From: Cryphonectria parasitica EP155
Lineage: Eukaryota; Ascomycota; Sordariomycetes; Diaporthales; Cryphonectriaceae
DNA length: 64,000 nucleotides
Assembly (NCBI RefSeq): GCF_011745365.1
Contig: NW_024468913.1
Coordinates: forward strand, 3,224,001-3,288,000
Reading direction: 5' to 3'
The first letter of the stretch is position 1; each line of letters begins with the position of its first letter. Positions 1 to 11,342 of the stretch are shown here, in pieces. A program made the position numbers and the translations under genes. The notes beneath the pieces are model-generated. The model was not told the DNA's origin. It did not search any database and saw nothing but the letters and a program-made list of their open reading frames with translations.

Positions 1-236
1 TCGGACACTCTTTCACGCCCATGACGAATCACTCACTGATTGTCACCCACTTCGTCACTTCCAAGCACTAGGTCACTCCGTCTCATCCCTTATGAGAGCT
101 AGTGAATAGAGCCTGGGCCGGAATGTGAACGGTGTATGAACGGTACCACATATAACCCCATCTGCAAAGAGACGAGGGAGGGGAGTTGGCCACGGTCAAT
201 GAAAGAAGAGATAAGAACACATCCCAAGTTGCAGCC

Positions 237-243
237 ATATAAG
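237..243 (+). promoter_or_regulatory. TATA-like element upstream of the DUF3605 gene
   Basis: An ATATAAG sequence lies about 50 bases before the ATG at 295. It fits a core promoter for the next gene and argues against the earlier in-frame ATGs at 136 and 199. This rests on sequence match only. Confidence 0.3.
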
Positions 244-294
244 TCATCTCGAAGTTTACGTGCAAGATCTCAAAACAAAACGAAGAAGGAAATA

Positions 295-1054
295 ATGGGA
301 AGTAACCCAGACGTCGAGGCACTGCCATTCTGGCAAGTCAACATCGCGCCCAAGGATCGCGAGGACGAATGCCCAGAGCCACTTCGAGACCTCAGCGCCA
401 AAGATGTGCGTCTCATCGGCACCAGAGACGAAGACTACCACGTTCAGACCTGGGACGAAGTGGTCAACATCGTCGGTACGGGGAGACTCGGCGACTTCCG
501 GCGGTGGCCGACCGAGCTGCGAAGGTATCGCGAGTTCGTCTGGAGGCTCAGCCGGGCCAAGGGAGGCGTGATGGGGCACATGCTGAACGAGAGGCTCCAC
601 TGGACCTTGCCCCTGGTCCCTCAGGGCAGCAGACCATTCGTATGTGAGGAGGACTTCAAGATACTGTGGAACGACTGGCCTTATGGAATCGACAGGCGGA
701 TTGTACATCTGGTGGTGTGGACCAAATTCGAGCTGAGGGATGACGCAGAGACCAGGTGTGAGATTGGGAGATTCATTGACAGAACCTTCCTGCCTGTCGT
801 GACGAGGGACAAGGTCAGTCAGTTTGTTGCTTTGTCTTTCTTCTAGAGACGATGGGAGCCCAACGTGACTGACTGACATGAACTTCTATCAGCTCATCTG
901 GTTCAAGAACCCACCAAGCCTCAAATCCGTCCACTCCGTCGAGCATATTCATGTGATGCTGTTCGACCCAGACCTGGAGCTCATCAACCGGCTCACCAAC
1001 GGCGACAAGCCACAAGGCCACCTTCTGAGCGACATCAATGGTTGTCGGTGGTGA
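295..1054 (+). CDS. DUF3605 family protein (N-acetylglucosamine-induced protein 1-like)
   Basis: Two exons, 295-813 and 893-1054, give about 226 aa. The intron (814-892) starts GTCAGT, has a CTGAC branch-like site and ends CAG; the join restores ..TRDK|LIWFKN.. in phase 0. The protein has the landmarks I know from fungal DUF3605: a TWDEVVNIV start, an LRRYREFVWRL helix, the block NDWPYGIDRRIVHLVVWTKF, and after the intron WFKNPPSLKSVHSVEHIHVM followed by LFDPDLE. The molecular function of the family is not established; some members are named N-acetylglucosamine-induced protein 1. I chose the ATG at 295 because the family match begins soon after it and a TATA-like site sits just upstream. It converges on the FolB-like gene, and their ends are 164 bases apart. 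Confidence 0.85.
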
Positions 1055-1070
1055 AGACGAGGAACAACAG

Positions 1071-1099
1071 CTGCTGCTGCTGCTGCTGCTGCTGCTGCT
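1071..1099. repeat. CTG trinucleotide microsatellite
   Basis: An almost perfect (CTG) run of nearly ten units begins 17 bases after the DUF3605 stop codon. It lies in the probable 3' UTR, between two convergent genes. Confidence 0.9.
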
Positions 1100-1218
1100 A
1101 CGAAAAAAAATACAAACACCTACAGCTTGGGAGGGAAGGTCGGGTTCCTGATCGTGGTCTGCCGCACCTTGCAGAGATATCGTCTTCGAAAGCTGCAATT
1201 ATTGTTGGCAGCCAGCCG

Positions 1219-2244
1219 TTAAGGCCTGGATGAAAGCCGCATTTCCACCACCGGACACTCTGCAAAGGGGACGGCCGTAGGCTTTTCCATGCGAATAATC
1301 ATCTGCCAGCCTTCCTCTCCAGACACCAATTCTCTAGGGTTCGGTTTGAAGTCCCTGATGATGGCCTTGGATAGGTGAGACCCGAGGGCCTCCAGCGTCT
1401 CAAAACCTGTCTTCTCCATGGTCTGTGGTACGGTCAGCATATAGAGGTGGGACAACAATGTAAACATAGAATAGAAAAGAGAAGACTAGAAGACAAATGC
1501 ACGGTGTGGTTAGAGGGTAGTAGAGTGTACCTTGACAACAAGGCTCTCGAGCTCACAGAAGAGATCGGGATAATAATCAAATCTGTCAATCTCCACATCG
1601 GTCACAACGAACTGCTTGGCCCTCCTCTCGTTGCTGTTGACACCGATTAGGGTCGGCACCCGCAGCTTATGCACGCGCAAGGCCAGCCCATACATGGACA
1701 GCGAGGCCAGGTGCGGCGGAAACACATTGGCAGCCGTCAGGCTCACGCCCTCGCCCAGCAGCGAGGCCTTGGGCAGGTGGACGGTGAGCGACATGAAGCG
1801 CAGGCGGGCCAGGTCCAGCAGCGGTTTGGCCTCGGGGCCGGCGTCCTCCCCGTTGACATTGCGGCCCGTCAGCACGATCCAGATCATCTCCAGCAGCACC
1901 CGCAGGTCCACGTCGCCGCCTCCGCCTCCGCCTCCTCCTCCTCCGCCGCCGCCGCCGCCACCGCTCTGCGCATGCTCGTTAGACCGCTCCACGCAGGCCA
2001 AGATCAGCTTGCTCAGCGTGCCGTAGTGCACCGTGTCGCCGCCCGTGACGCTATCGCCCGCCACCGATGCCTCGAAGGGCCGCGAGAAGTGTAGCTCCGC
2101 CGACACCACCACCGGCTGTGTGGCGTTCTTGCGGCCCCATGCATCCTGCGGGCCGACCACCGCTGTTTGCAGGTCGCGCACGCGCACCACCGCCACGGGT
2201 TCGCCGGCAGCGTGACGGACCGCCCAGAGGCTGCGGAGGGACAT
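1219..2244 (-). CDS. Dihydroneopterin aldolase (FolB)-like protein, tandem FolB halves
   Basis: Two exons on the minus strand, 2244-1531 and 1422-1219, give about 305 aa. The intron starts GTACAC and ends in CACAG; a GCTGAC branch site sits upstream and the join is phase 0 (..LVVK|TMEKTG..). The first half has a degenerate FolB-type block (DTVHYGTLSKLILACVE). The second half has the better one: IGVNSNERRAKQFVVTDVEI, EKTGFETLEALGSHLSKAII, and the catalytic-lysine region MEKPTAVPFAECPVVEM. In bacteria and in fungal FOL1, FolB domains convert dihydroneopterin in folate synthesis. This stand-alone fungal form lacks the pyrophosphokinase and pteroate synthase parts, so its exact reaction is uncertain. 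A run of 16 glycines (about residues 94-109) interrupts the first half, probably as a loop. Confidence 0.8.
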
Positions 2245-3274
2245 TTTCGGGAAAGGGAGAGAGGGGGAGGAGGAAGGAGCGGATATCAGTTTAAAAGGCG
2301 GGAAGGTACACCGAGGGTTCGCAGGTCAGGGAAGGAGCCCTAGGATGGAAACATAGAAATGGCTGGCTCTTGCTTGTAGAAGCTGAATGAAATACTCTGA
2401 TGGTGGGATTTTGGTAGAGCTTAGGCATAGCTAAAACATGCGATGCGAGGGGAGGAAAAGGCCAGGGGAGTGGGATTTTAAGGTCAACGAAGAGAATCCA
2501 AAGAGGAACAAAAAAGGGAGGGGAAAAATTGGTAGCTGCTCTTTTGATTGAGGGTGTCATCCCGAGTGCAGGGGCCATGCGACCACAAGGCCTTTAGTTA
2601 TGTAAATCCAAAACGCGACTTCAGGATATCTACATCTTCTCTTGACTGTTTGAAATTAAACTCGGTGCTTGATCCTTCGCCATTCCTGCCACCGTCACAA
2701 CTTTTGTAAATTCGCACATCTCTTGTTGCCAATTATGTTGCCAAAAAAATTCAGAGGTATGCTGCCCAGAAGATAGTTCGTCGTAAACGCACTACATCAT
2801 GGCTGCCCAATACGTCGAATACGACTAGTCCCGCTGTAATCAGAAACATTAAATCATTACCGAGGACATCCTCATTTTGCCCACGCAGCTGCCATCATCA
2901 CGAACATGAAATGACCAGATCCAAGCACGGAAGCACGTACGGCACGACCTACGATCTTCCCCTTGCACACCCTGAGCTGCAGGGCTGGGAAATCCGGCTG
3001 CCCGCAAGTAAATTTTTGAGATTGTTTCTGTTATTCGTCTTTCGCGAGGCATGACTACACACCAAAAGAAGAGGATATTTTGGGAAGGGAAAAAATGGAA
3101 AGAAAATTGGAATAAAGTAAAACGCAAACTATGATGGTCTCGCTATTCTGGATAGTGACCGTATTCTAAATTTTGCCAGTCGCATTTCGGAGGTATAGGT
3201 AGAGATAGAGAGGGGGGGGGGGGGAAGGCAAATGACGTGTGGTCTATTTGGCGTTTTGTATTCCTTTTCCCTCA
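2245..3274. other. Intergenic: FolB-like promoter and exchanger 3' region
   Basis: About 1.0 kb with no credible ORF. It should hold the promoter of the FolB-like gene (start 2244, minus) and the 3' UTR of the exchanger gene (stop 3275, minus). The only notable element is a run of 13 G at 3212-3224, near the exchanger stop. Confidence 0.7.
3212..3224. repeat. Poly-G run (13)
   Basis: Thirteen consecutive G on the plus strand, in the putative 3' UTR of the exchanger gene. Confidence 0.95.
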
Positions 3275-6200
3275 TCATGCGACGGCTTCCCAAGCACCTG
3301 TGACCTCGACAATCACGTTGGCGATGGTGCCAGCCACCCACAACGCAATCAACGTCAGGCCAATCTTCCTAGTCATCATCCAATTGTTGCTAGGCACGAT
3401 GATGAGCAGTGTCAGGAGCGTGATTAGCACCGTTATGGCAGAGATAAACAGCGTGCCCGTGATGTCGATGTGGTAGTGTCCATAGTGGATGGGCACGTCC
3501 GGATTCTGCTCGTGCTTGCGGTTGGCCTTCTTCATGGTCATGTAGGTTCCACCTAGACCAATTCCGAGAAGGATGTTCAGCATCGGTCCCCCAAAGCAGG
3601 CAGACCTTGGACGGATAATGTTAGCACCAAAAAAACAAACACACGTCCAAAACGAGCTGGGGATAGGGATAGGGATGAAACATACAAGGCCATGACTGGA
3701 TAGCCGAGTCGCGCCACCGTGATATCAGCCACCAGGTCACCAACTGAATTTCCCACGGCGAACACCGTCAGACCGAGGATTGCCTCAGACATGCCAAGGA
3801 TGACACCGACAGCCTTCAGGACCCCGACGACTTCTTCTGCGATTGTTGAGATCCAGGCAACACTGATGATGAACCCAAGAAAGCAAAAAAGGAAGTGATA
3901 TTTGGGCTTCTTGTCGACAGACGTGGTGAGGAGGAGGATGGCGAGCAGGACAAGAGAGCCAACAAGGCAGCATAGGATCATCCTGACCAAGACCTTTACC
4001 GGTTGATCCATATACTTGGCCCATACGATGAAAGCCGTGAACAGAGGGCCAGTGAAGATCTGGACCACTACAAGCCACCTTTTCCATGAGCTAGGCTCCT
4101 CCTCCACTGTCGGTTCAGAGCCGAGTCCGGTCTCTGATAATGGAGGCGCGATGTAGTTACCTGGGGTAGGAGTGGTCTGAGACGGGAACGGGAATGTCTC
4201 GCCAGGTAATGCCTCAGGAGTGTTCGCTGCACTCAGCCTGTGACGCGAACCACTCGACGACCTAGAGTGCGCACGTCTCCGGTATTCTTGCCATTCGGTC
4301 TCGGATATCAACCCGGCCTGGCTCTCACTAGCAATCGCAGCAGCATGAATGCCGAGTGGGCTCCCTGCACGATTTGGTGGATAGCCATCTCCGCTCTCAG
4401 ACTCGTCATCGTCAGGAGCGTCGGTCTCGACAACAGGTAGAGTTACAACGAGTAAAAAGACGCTGGGCAGTGAGAAGATGCTGAAGACTTTATCCCAGAT
4501 ATTCTTCTCTTTCCAGCCTTGTAAGGTTGGCAGAAGAGTTCGCCACAGGACATGCGGCGGGGGTAAAGCCTTGTACGGCCACCAACTAATAGGCTTAGGA
4601 GCATCGGGTGGATCCAGTCCTGGGATGTACTCGTACTCCTGAGCCCTCGGCGATGGCAACAGTACTTGTGACTGCCTGGGTGAAAGCTGTCCGCCTCCAA
4701 TCGGAGATTCTTGCAAGCCAGGAAAAGGAGATAGGGAGGGCGAGGAGCCTTGGCTTGATTGTATCAAAGGGCTTGGTATCTGGAGCGAGAGAGCGGGCGT
4801 AGGGCTTTCTGTTGGTTCTGCAACAAGCTCAGTGGACAGAATGGACCGTGGATGGGTATCTGGAGGGGCGAGGTGGCCGTCCTTTGTAGTGGACGTGATG
4901 GAGATCGTTCTCTCTCGATTCCCAATCGTCCGTCGAGCAACTGATATAGGGCGATCGCCTTGGCGAGGCGTCGCTTCCGACGGTCTCCTGTCCTCGCGTC
5001 CTTGTGTCACGCCGCCAACTTGTTGGTGAGATGCTTCTCTTGACTGCTGCAGCGAAGGGACCACGGGGGTGGAGGAACTCCCGCGGGTAAGGTGGCGAGG
5101 GACATCGCCCAGAGACAATGCCCTATCCCTTGAGACAGCCTCCGGGTCTGGTTGGTTCAGAGCAGCTGGATCATCTCTGTACGGCTCCACCTGGTCCAGA
5201 TCTGTGCTCGACCGGGCTAGGACCGTCCCAATATTGTGCTCGGAAAAGCCTCGTTGCAACGGAGCCATACGCATGTTCCGGGATCTCGCCAACGAAGATA
5301 TGACCGATCTGAACTCGAGAGCTCCAACCAAACTCGGCCGGATCGGGGCCACAGTGCTGTGGGTTCTCCTCCCGCGAGGACGGTTGACACGCATGCTACT
5401 CGTCATCTCGGAAGCAACCTGCCACTTCTTGTCCTCGTCGTCATCGTCAGGGAGCGATCCATCAATGTGAATCATAGGACCGGATTCCAGAGCGCTGATA
5501 TCAGGTATGTATTCGGATCGCCCGCTTCGACCCACCGCCCCGTCTTCGTCTTCTTCATCCACATTATCGCGGTACGGCTCGATGTCATCGCCCACGTGGG
5601 TCGAAGCCTCGGAGAAATGGCTCCGGGATGTTGCTTGTTTGTTGCGCCTCTTTCGCCTCCTCGCCTCGAACCAATGCCACAAGACGACGAAGCAGACGTA
5701 AAAGACGTAAAATCCAATCATCAAACCGCATTCCCACAAATGAATCTTCCCATCCACAAGGAAAAGCATAGTAAAGCTCACGGCCACGATGAAGAAGACA
5801 ATATCTCTCACGAAGGTCTTTCTGCTGACCTTGAACTCGCGGACGAGAGCCATGGAGCCAGCCACAACGGCGGTGATAAAACCAGCTGCCCCAATCAGCT
5901 CGCCGATGGCCATGCCCCCGCTGTTGGATCCCATGGCTGCAAAGGTGCTGAACACATCTGGAGACCCATTTCCCAGAGCGAGAAAAGTCACTCCGGCCAA
6001 GCTCTCAGGCATCCCAAGAACACTGGCGATAGTGCTCAGGTTGACGCTGAAGAAGTCGCTGGCAGCGATCCCAATCGTCGAGAATAGCAAGCCCAGCCAA
6101 AGCGCCAACAACGTGAAGGCGAACGGTTTCACCCGGGGAAGGACGCAGTAATAGAAGCCAAGATACGACAGCAACCCTGGCTCATCGCCAGCACAGTATT

Positions 6201-6414
6201 CCCGCACAAAGCTACATTGATCCTCGGCGTGGTGGACATCGTCACAGACGACGTCGGCAGCTCTGGTAGTCAAGATTGACCGCGGCGAGCTTGAAAATAG
6301 TTGTTGAGGGCTCTGTAGGAATAGCGCATAGGTAGCTAATAGGGTCATGAGGAAGACCGTTGCATAGAGAGGTCTCGAGTTGAACCGTGGCCGTCCATTA
6401 CTGATTCTAGCCAT
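3275..6414 (-). CDS. Sodium/calcium exchanger family membrane protein (YDL206W/NCLX-like)
   Basis: Two exons, 6414-3686 and 3605-3275, about 1019 aa. The intron (GTATGT...CAAG) rejoins the second alpha repeat as GYPVMAL|SACFGGPMLNILLG. The family exchanges Ca2+ for Na+ or H+ across organelle membranes. An N-terminal membrane segment lies at about residues 14-34. The first Na_Ca_ex cluster (about 75-250) holds the alpha-1 motif GNGSPDVFSTFAAM; the second (about 775-1019) holds AVGNSVGDLVADI. Between them is a long Ser/Arg/Asp-rich loop with another hydrophobic patch near residues 605-655. This architecture resembles yeast YDL206W and metazoan NCLX. The membrane it occupies cannot be told from sequence. 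The open frame continues upstream of 6414 without an ATG; the ATG at 6414 gives MARISNGRPRF then the first membrane segment. It is divergent from BRN1. Confidence 0.9.
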
Positions 6415-7229
6415 GCTGTTGGATCCTGATGCTCCAGGAACATGATGATCTTGTCGCCAGAGGCCCGAGGAGGGGAAGTCGGATTGAGAACCACAGCCAA
6501 GACGCGCCGTGAGTTTGAAAAGGATATGGCTGAGGGACAAGTGATGCTGCAGCAGCCACCTTGCTGGATAGTGACGAGAGAAGGATATAGGAAGGGGGTC
6601 GATAGGTTTTGCACGACAATGCGTAGAGAAAGGTGATGGATGATGAGACAAAAAACAGGATAACGGGGATGCCAAGGCTTGATGTCGCCTCAGGATGGAA
6701 GATGATGAATCAGGCCTAGATTCATATTATGCACAAATCGATCGCCCTCCGTCGATAACTCTCAAAAAGTATCTAATATATGGAACAGGAATTGGTCGAC
6801 CTTTTGTGGAACCCCAAATGCTCACTGCACGCTGTCGGTCAGTTTTGGCATCTACAGCTTATCGTCTAATAGTGACGTTAGAGGCAACCAAGCATGGGTC
6901 TCATGCCTCGTCATCCTACTCTGGAGGGGGCCCTGGTGAAGTGGCTGGACCGCTAACCGTTGGGTAGGTGGGTAGTTGCACCCGACCGAGGGGTTAAGTG
7001 GTCTGTGCATTGCGACCCCCAAGCCTGCAGGTCTGAGCACCAATCAGCTTCGCCCTTGAGCTCTGACTAAGCCATGTGCCAGCGGACGCGTTTCTAGGAC
7101 AACAACCACTCAAATCTCGAGCCTTGGGTGTTGATGCTTGTCTGAAAGTTGAGTTGCAGGCGTCGATGGGTTGAATCAATCTGCGACCTACCGAAACTAT
7201 CTACATCGACCACCACGACAAGCTCGATC
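6415..7229. promoter_or_regulatory. Divergent promoter region, exchanger gene / BRN1
   Basis: About 0.8 kb between two outward-facing start codons. I see no credible ORF or repeat. It must contain both promoters and 5' UTRs; no individual site can be assigned. Confidence 0.6.
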
Positions 7230-10041
7230 ATGGCTCGCGTCGCTCAGATTCCGCGCGCCAACAGCAGCGCACCAAGTCGCTCTGGAAGCAGAGTCACCTC
7301 TGGTTCCATGACCAACTCGCCCTTCAAATCCCCAGTCAAGTAAGTTCGTGTAAACACAGCTGGTCAAGGAGCCAGCACGATAAGACTCACATGCCAGAGC
7401 CCCTTTCCAATACTCACCATCGTCTTCTAGGATCCCTCTCAACGACGATGCCGAGGAGAAAGCAAGAAGATTACATTCGCGTCAGGCCCTTCAGGAGGCC
7501 CATGTCAACAAACTCAAGGCCGCCGCCTCCACGCCCTTGCGCAAGGCCAGTGTCAACCTGAATGATCTCGAGAATGATTCACCTGCCTCCCCCCCTCAGC
7601 GACAGAAAACGCCGCGTCCTCGCGCAAGGACGCTTGTCGGTGACGATGAAGACGTTGTGGTTTCTGGCACTGCCGTCACGCCTATGAAGCGCGTCCCGAT
7701 CTTGGCCAACTTCGAGGAATGGATGAAGATGGCGACAGATAACAAGATCAACGCGACCAACTCATGGAACTTCGCTCTGATCGACTATTTCCACGATATG
7801 TCACTGCTCAAGGAGGGCGACGGCGTCAACTTTCAGAAGGCCAGCTGCACACTGGATGGCTGTGTAAAGATCTACACCAGCAGAGTTGACAGTGTTGCCA
7901 CAGAGACCGGCAAGCTGCTGAGCGGCTTAGCTGACAGTAGGGACAGCAAGAAGAAGAGGGGCGAGGGCGAAGACGGTGAGGGCGAGGATAGCGAGGAGGA
8001 GGTCGACGAGGACGGCAATGTTCGCAAGAAGCCCAAACGCAAGGTAAGCTCAGGATATGTCCAAGCGCTCATCAAGTCATGAGCTGACCAGTCATCATTG
8101 CAGGCCCAGCGATCATCCGAGGCCACCCTGGCGCCGTCATTTGCATCACTACAGCTGAAGAAGTTCGAACTGGAATTCGCCGTGGACCCTCTCTTCAAGA
8201 AAGCATCAGCAGACTTTGACGAGGGCGGCGCCAAAGGTCTCTTGCTCAACCACTTGATGATCGACTCCAAGGGAAGAATTGTCTTCGACAGTAGCGATGA
8301 TTCAGTAGACTCCTCCGAGACCAAGAAAAAACGCAAAAGAGGTGATGACGAAGAAGGTGAGGTGGATGAAGAGGACCAGTCCGATGCCGAGAGTGAGACC
8401 TCGACCGTTCAGCCTTCGCAAGAAGCTGAGGAGGAGGAAGACGTGGAGATCGACCTTGCTACACTCGGTGGCCGATTCTTCCCTGATCCGTCTCGACTGG
8501 ATGCCCTGGACGTATGTCCTTCACTCAAGACTTTTGACCTCGGCGACCCGTCTGGGTCTCTCGACATCCCCTTCCTACGAGCGCCCGAGGATTGGCGGCA
8601 GGAGCAGGAGAAGGAGGCTGCAGAGCGTGCTCTTGGCGACACATCGGGCATGGAGATTGACGACGATAACCTTCTTGGTTTTGATGACGGTGAAGGTCTT
8701 GGCGACTTCTCAATAGGAGGTGATGTTGCCTTCGGTGAAGGTGGTGAGGCTTGGGCCAAGGAAGCAGCCTTGGAACCCCAGATGCGTGTCTTCGACGCCG
8801 GCCTGGGGGAAGACGGCGCTGAGGGTGAGGGCAATGACATGATGGACACCTCTGGAAACGATGACTTCAACGTGTCCATGATGCATGCCCAGAAGCCTGA
8901 TAGGATGCACGAGGACATCTTGGCATACTTCGACCAGGCACTGCAAAAGAATTGGAGCAATGCCGAGCACTGGCGGATAAAAAAGATCAAAGACATCAAC
9001 AAGCCAGCACAGACCAAGCAGCGCAAGGAGAAGGAGCCATTTGAGATCGACTTCGCATCTCCTATGACTACTGCTCTCGGCGAGGTGTTGTACACGCAGG
9101 CGACCTCGAACAACGCCATCTCCCTGCAGAAGAAGGACTGGAAATCGAAGACCCGGAATCTGCTCCCCGACGACAAGCACTTCAACTCGAAACAGCTGTT
9201 GAGCCTCTTCCTCAAGCCTAAAGCCCGCATGGGTCGGCGAAGGGGAGTGGGCAAGCGTGGAGTCTTTGGCAACGCAGACACCCGCCAGAATGTGCCAGAG
9301 GGGGAGATGAACGAGGCATTCTGGGCCGCCCAGAAGGCGCCTATGCAGAGCATTGAGGGCAACGATGATGACGCCGCTCTCCCTCAAGGCGACTACGATG
9401 CCAACTTCTTCCAGGACGACGGCTTGCCCTTTGCCGGCGACCTTGATGACGATGATGATGAGTTCGCTGATGCACGTGATCACTTCTCCCCCGGTGCGGA
9501 CCCAGGAGCTATGGAGACAATTGGTGCCACGGGCGCTTTCAACGGTCTCACGGTTACCAACCCTGCAGATCTGGCGTTCGGCACCATGCTGGTCACCCAA
9601 AACAGGCGGGTGCGGCCTGAGTATGTGAACTACGCACGCGTGGCCAAGAAGGTGGATATCAGGAAGCTCAAAGAGTCCATATGGCAAGGCATGGACATGG
9701 AAAGGCTGGATTCGGTAAGCCCGGCACCCTCACGAGCACTTGGAGTCAAGTCTAATGCATTCTCGCAGCTACCGCCGCCGCCACCTATACCGGAAGAGAG
9801 CAACAACGAGCCTCCTGCTCCGTCCGAGAACAACCCTACGCTTAAGTTTACCAATCTCGTCAACGACCTGCAGAAAGTCTATCCCAAACCTGTCATGGAC
9901 GACATCTCGACCAGCTTCTGCTTTATATGTGTGCTACATTTGGCCAACGAGAAGGGTCTCCTCATCGAGAATACGGAGCAGCTCACGGACTTGACCATTC
10001 GCAAGGACTGGACGGCCGAGATCACTGAGGGAGATGCATGA
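7230..10041 (+). CDS. BRN1: Condensin complex subunit 2 (kleisin Brn1/CAP-H/Barren)
   Basis: Exons 7230-7339, 7431-8043 and 8104-10041; introns are GTAAGT...TCTAG and GTAAGC...GCAG. A further probable in-frame intron at 9715-9768 would shorten the protein from 886 to 868 aa. Brn1 is the kleisin that bridges Smc2 and Smc4 in condensin and compacts mitotic chromosomes. The N-terminal helical block (about residues 125-205) includes PILANFEEWMKMATDNKIN and NSWNFALIDYFHDMSLL, the Smc-neck-binding region of the family. The middle is acidic and disordered, with a central NWSNAEHWRIKKIKD motif. The C-terminal winged-helix region has TLKFTNLVNDLQKVYPK and SFCFICVLHLANEKGL. Length matches fungal Brn1. 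The start ATG at 7230 is the first in a short basic N-terminus ending ..SPVK|IPLNDD.. across intron 1. Confidence 0.95.
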
Positions 10042-11342
10042 TGGCGCCATCTCTTGCGGTTTGCCTGTGCGACGTGAGAGAGGGGTGGGAGAGAGAGAAA
10101 GCGTTGTGAAGAATGAGGATATAGTGATGGTGAGTTGACGATGCACGCGGGGGGTCGGATACAACAGCGAGAGGCGTAGGCAGGCTTATCGCTATTTCTG
10201 CATGGACTGATGGTTCTTGTACATGTCTCATGGCCCGAAGGTCTTGTTCCTGCTTTCTGTTGGGTATGGGTTCAGGAGTTTATGCGGGTCTAATGAGTAC
10301 CATCCATCTTGAGCATGAATTTTACGTCTAAAGACTTTTGCAGCTTACCCGGCTCCTGCACTAGACAGAAGCCGCAATGGCCTCATACTGTGAAGGATGC
10401 GCAGCATATATGTAACAATGTCGCCTTATTGACATGATGATCCTGGCTCATGATGCACCATGGCTCGATAGCCGGGCCGGTGGGACATGGAATGCCGAGT
10501 CGTGAATGGAGGATGAAAACCGAGCGCTGGCTGGCGTGCTGGGACAGAAACAAAACAGCATGGCTCTCCCTCTCTCTCTTCCCAATTGGACGGCTCTGTG
10601 ATGGCAAGCCCCTCAGGACAGATATCTACGTACTGGCCACCCCAGGTATATCCTCTACCTCAAACAAACTACGAATTTAATGTGCGAATTAGTGTCTAGG
10701 CGTGTATAGTAGTATTTTTGTGTTCCCTCCACATGTGTCTACTATGGGTGTATGCTTGTGCTATGTAACACTTATGTAGCACCCTGGAGCGGCTCCGAGT
10801 CCCCCTGCCTGTGGTCGGAGACGAGACCGGGGGCGGCTGGGAAGGGTTTAATCCCATCCAATCCCATTCTCAGGGATAGACTCACCACGCAACAAAAAAA
10901 AGGATCGAGATGGACGGGGACCCCTACTATAGAGAAGGGAACCCAGTAAATAAAATAAAATAAAAAATGTCTTTGATCTATTCGATCCAGAAAAGAGGCT
11001 GACGTGGATCCTGTCTCCGAGGCGAGTCTCGAAGCCCACCACCAATGTGGCGCAGCTCAAAAAGTGTTTTTGTGCGGTGAGCAGTACATATATATATACA
11101 TATGTAGTGTATGGAATAGAGAGACTGGCCGCACGGAGATCAAGCACGCATCGAGTTTAGATCAAGATGGCCGGGCGGCCGACAAGGGCGCTTCTGTTGA
11201 GTGTATGCAGGCAAAGCAAAAACATAATTCGCGACTTTGATGCCTTTCAGGAAGGTTGGTGGAGATCTAAACTGCAGATTGACGAAATTCATACCCTCTT
11301 ATCCTCCTGATCCACCAACCCGGCCCGGAGCATATTTTTTTC
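10042..11342. other. Intergenic 3' regions of BRN1 and the small coiled-coil gene
   Basis: About 1.3 kb between two convergent genes. I see no ORF with coding character. AT-rich patches include an alternating TA tract near 11083-11100. It probably holds both polyadenylation regions. Confidence 0.65.

Noticed and set aside
5236..6087. 283-codon plus-strand ORF
   Set aside because: It is antisense to exon 1 of the exchanger gene, shows no family motif, and its composition mirrors the coding strand.
6415..6675. N-terminal extension of the exchanger by about 87 residues
   Set aside because: The extension begins at a TTG and has no ATG; the ATG at 6414 precedes the first membrane segment.
8409..9687. 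Long minus-strand ORFs opposite BRN1
   Set aside because: They are shadow frames of a well-supported condensin gene.
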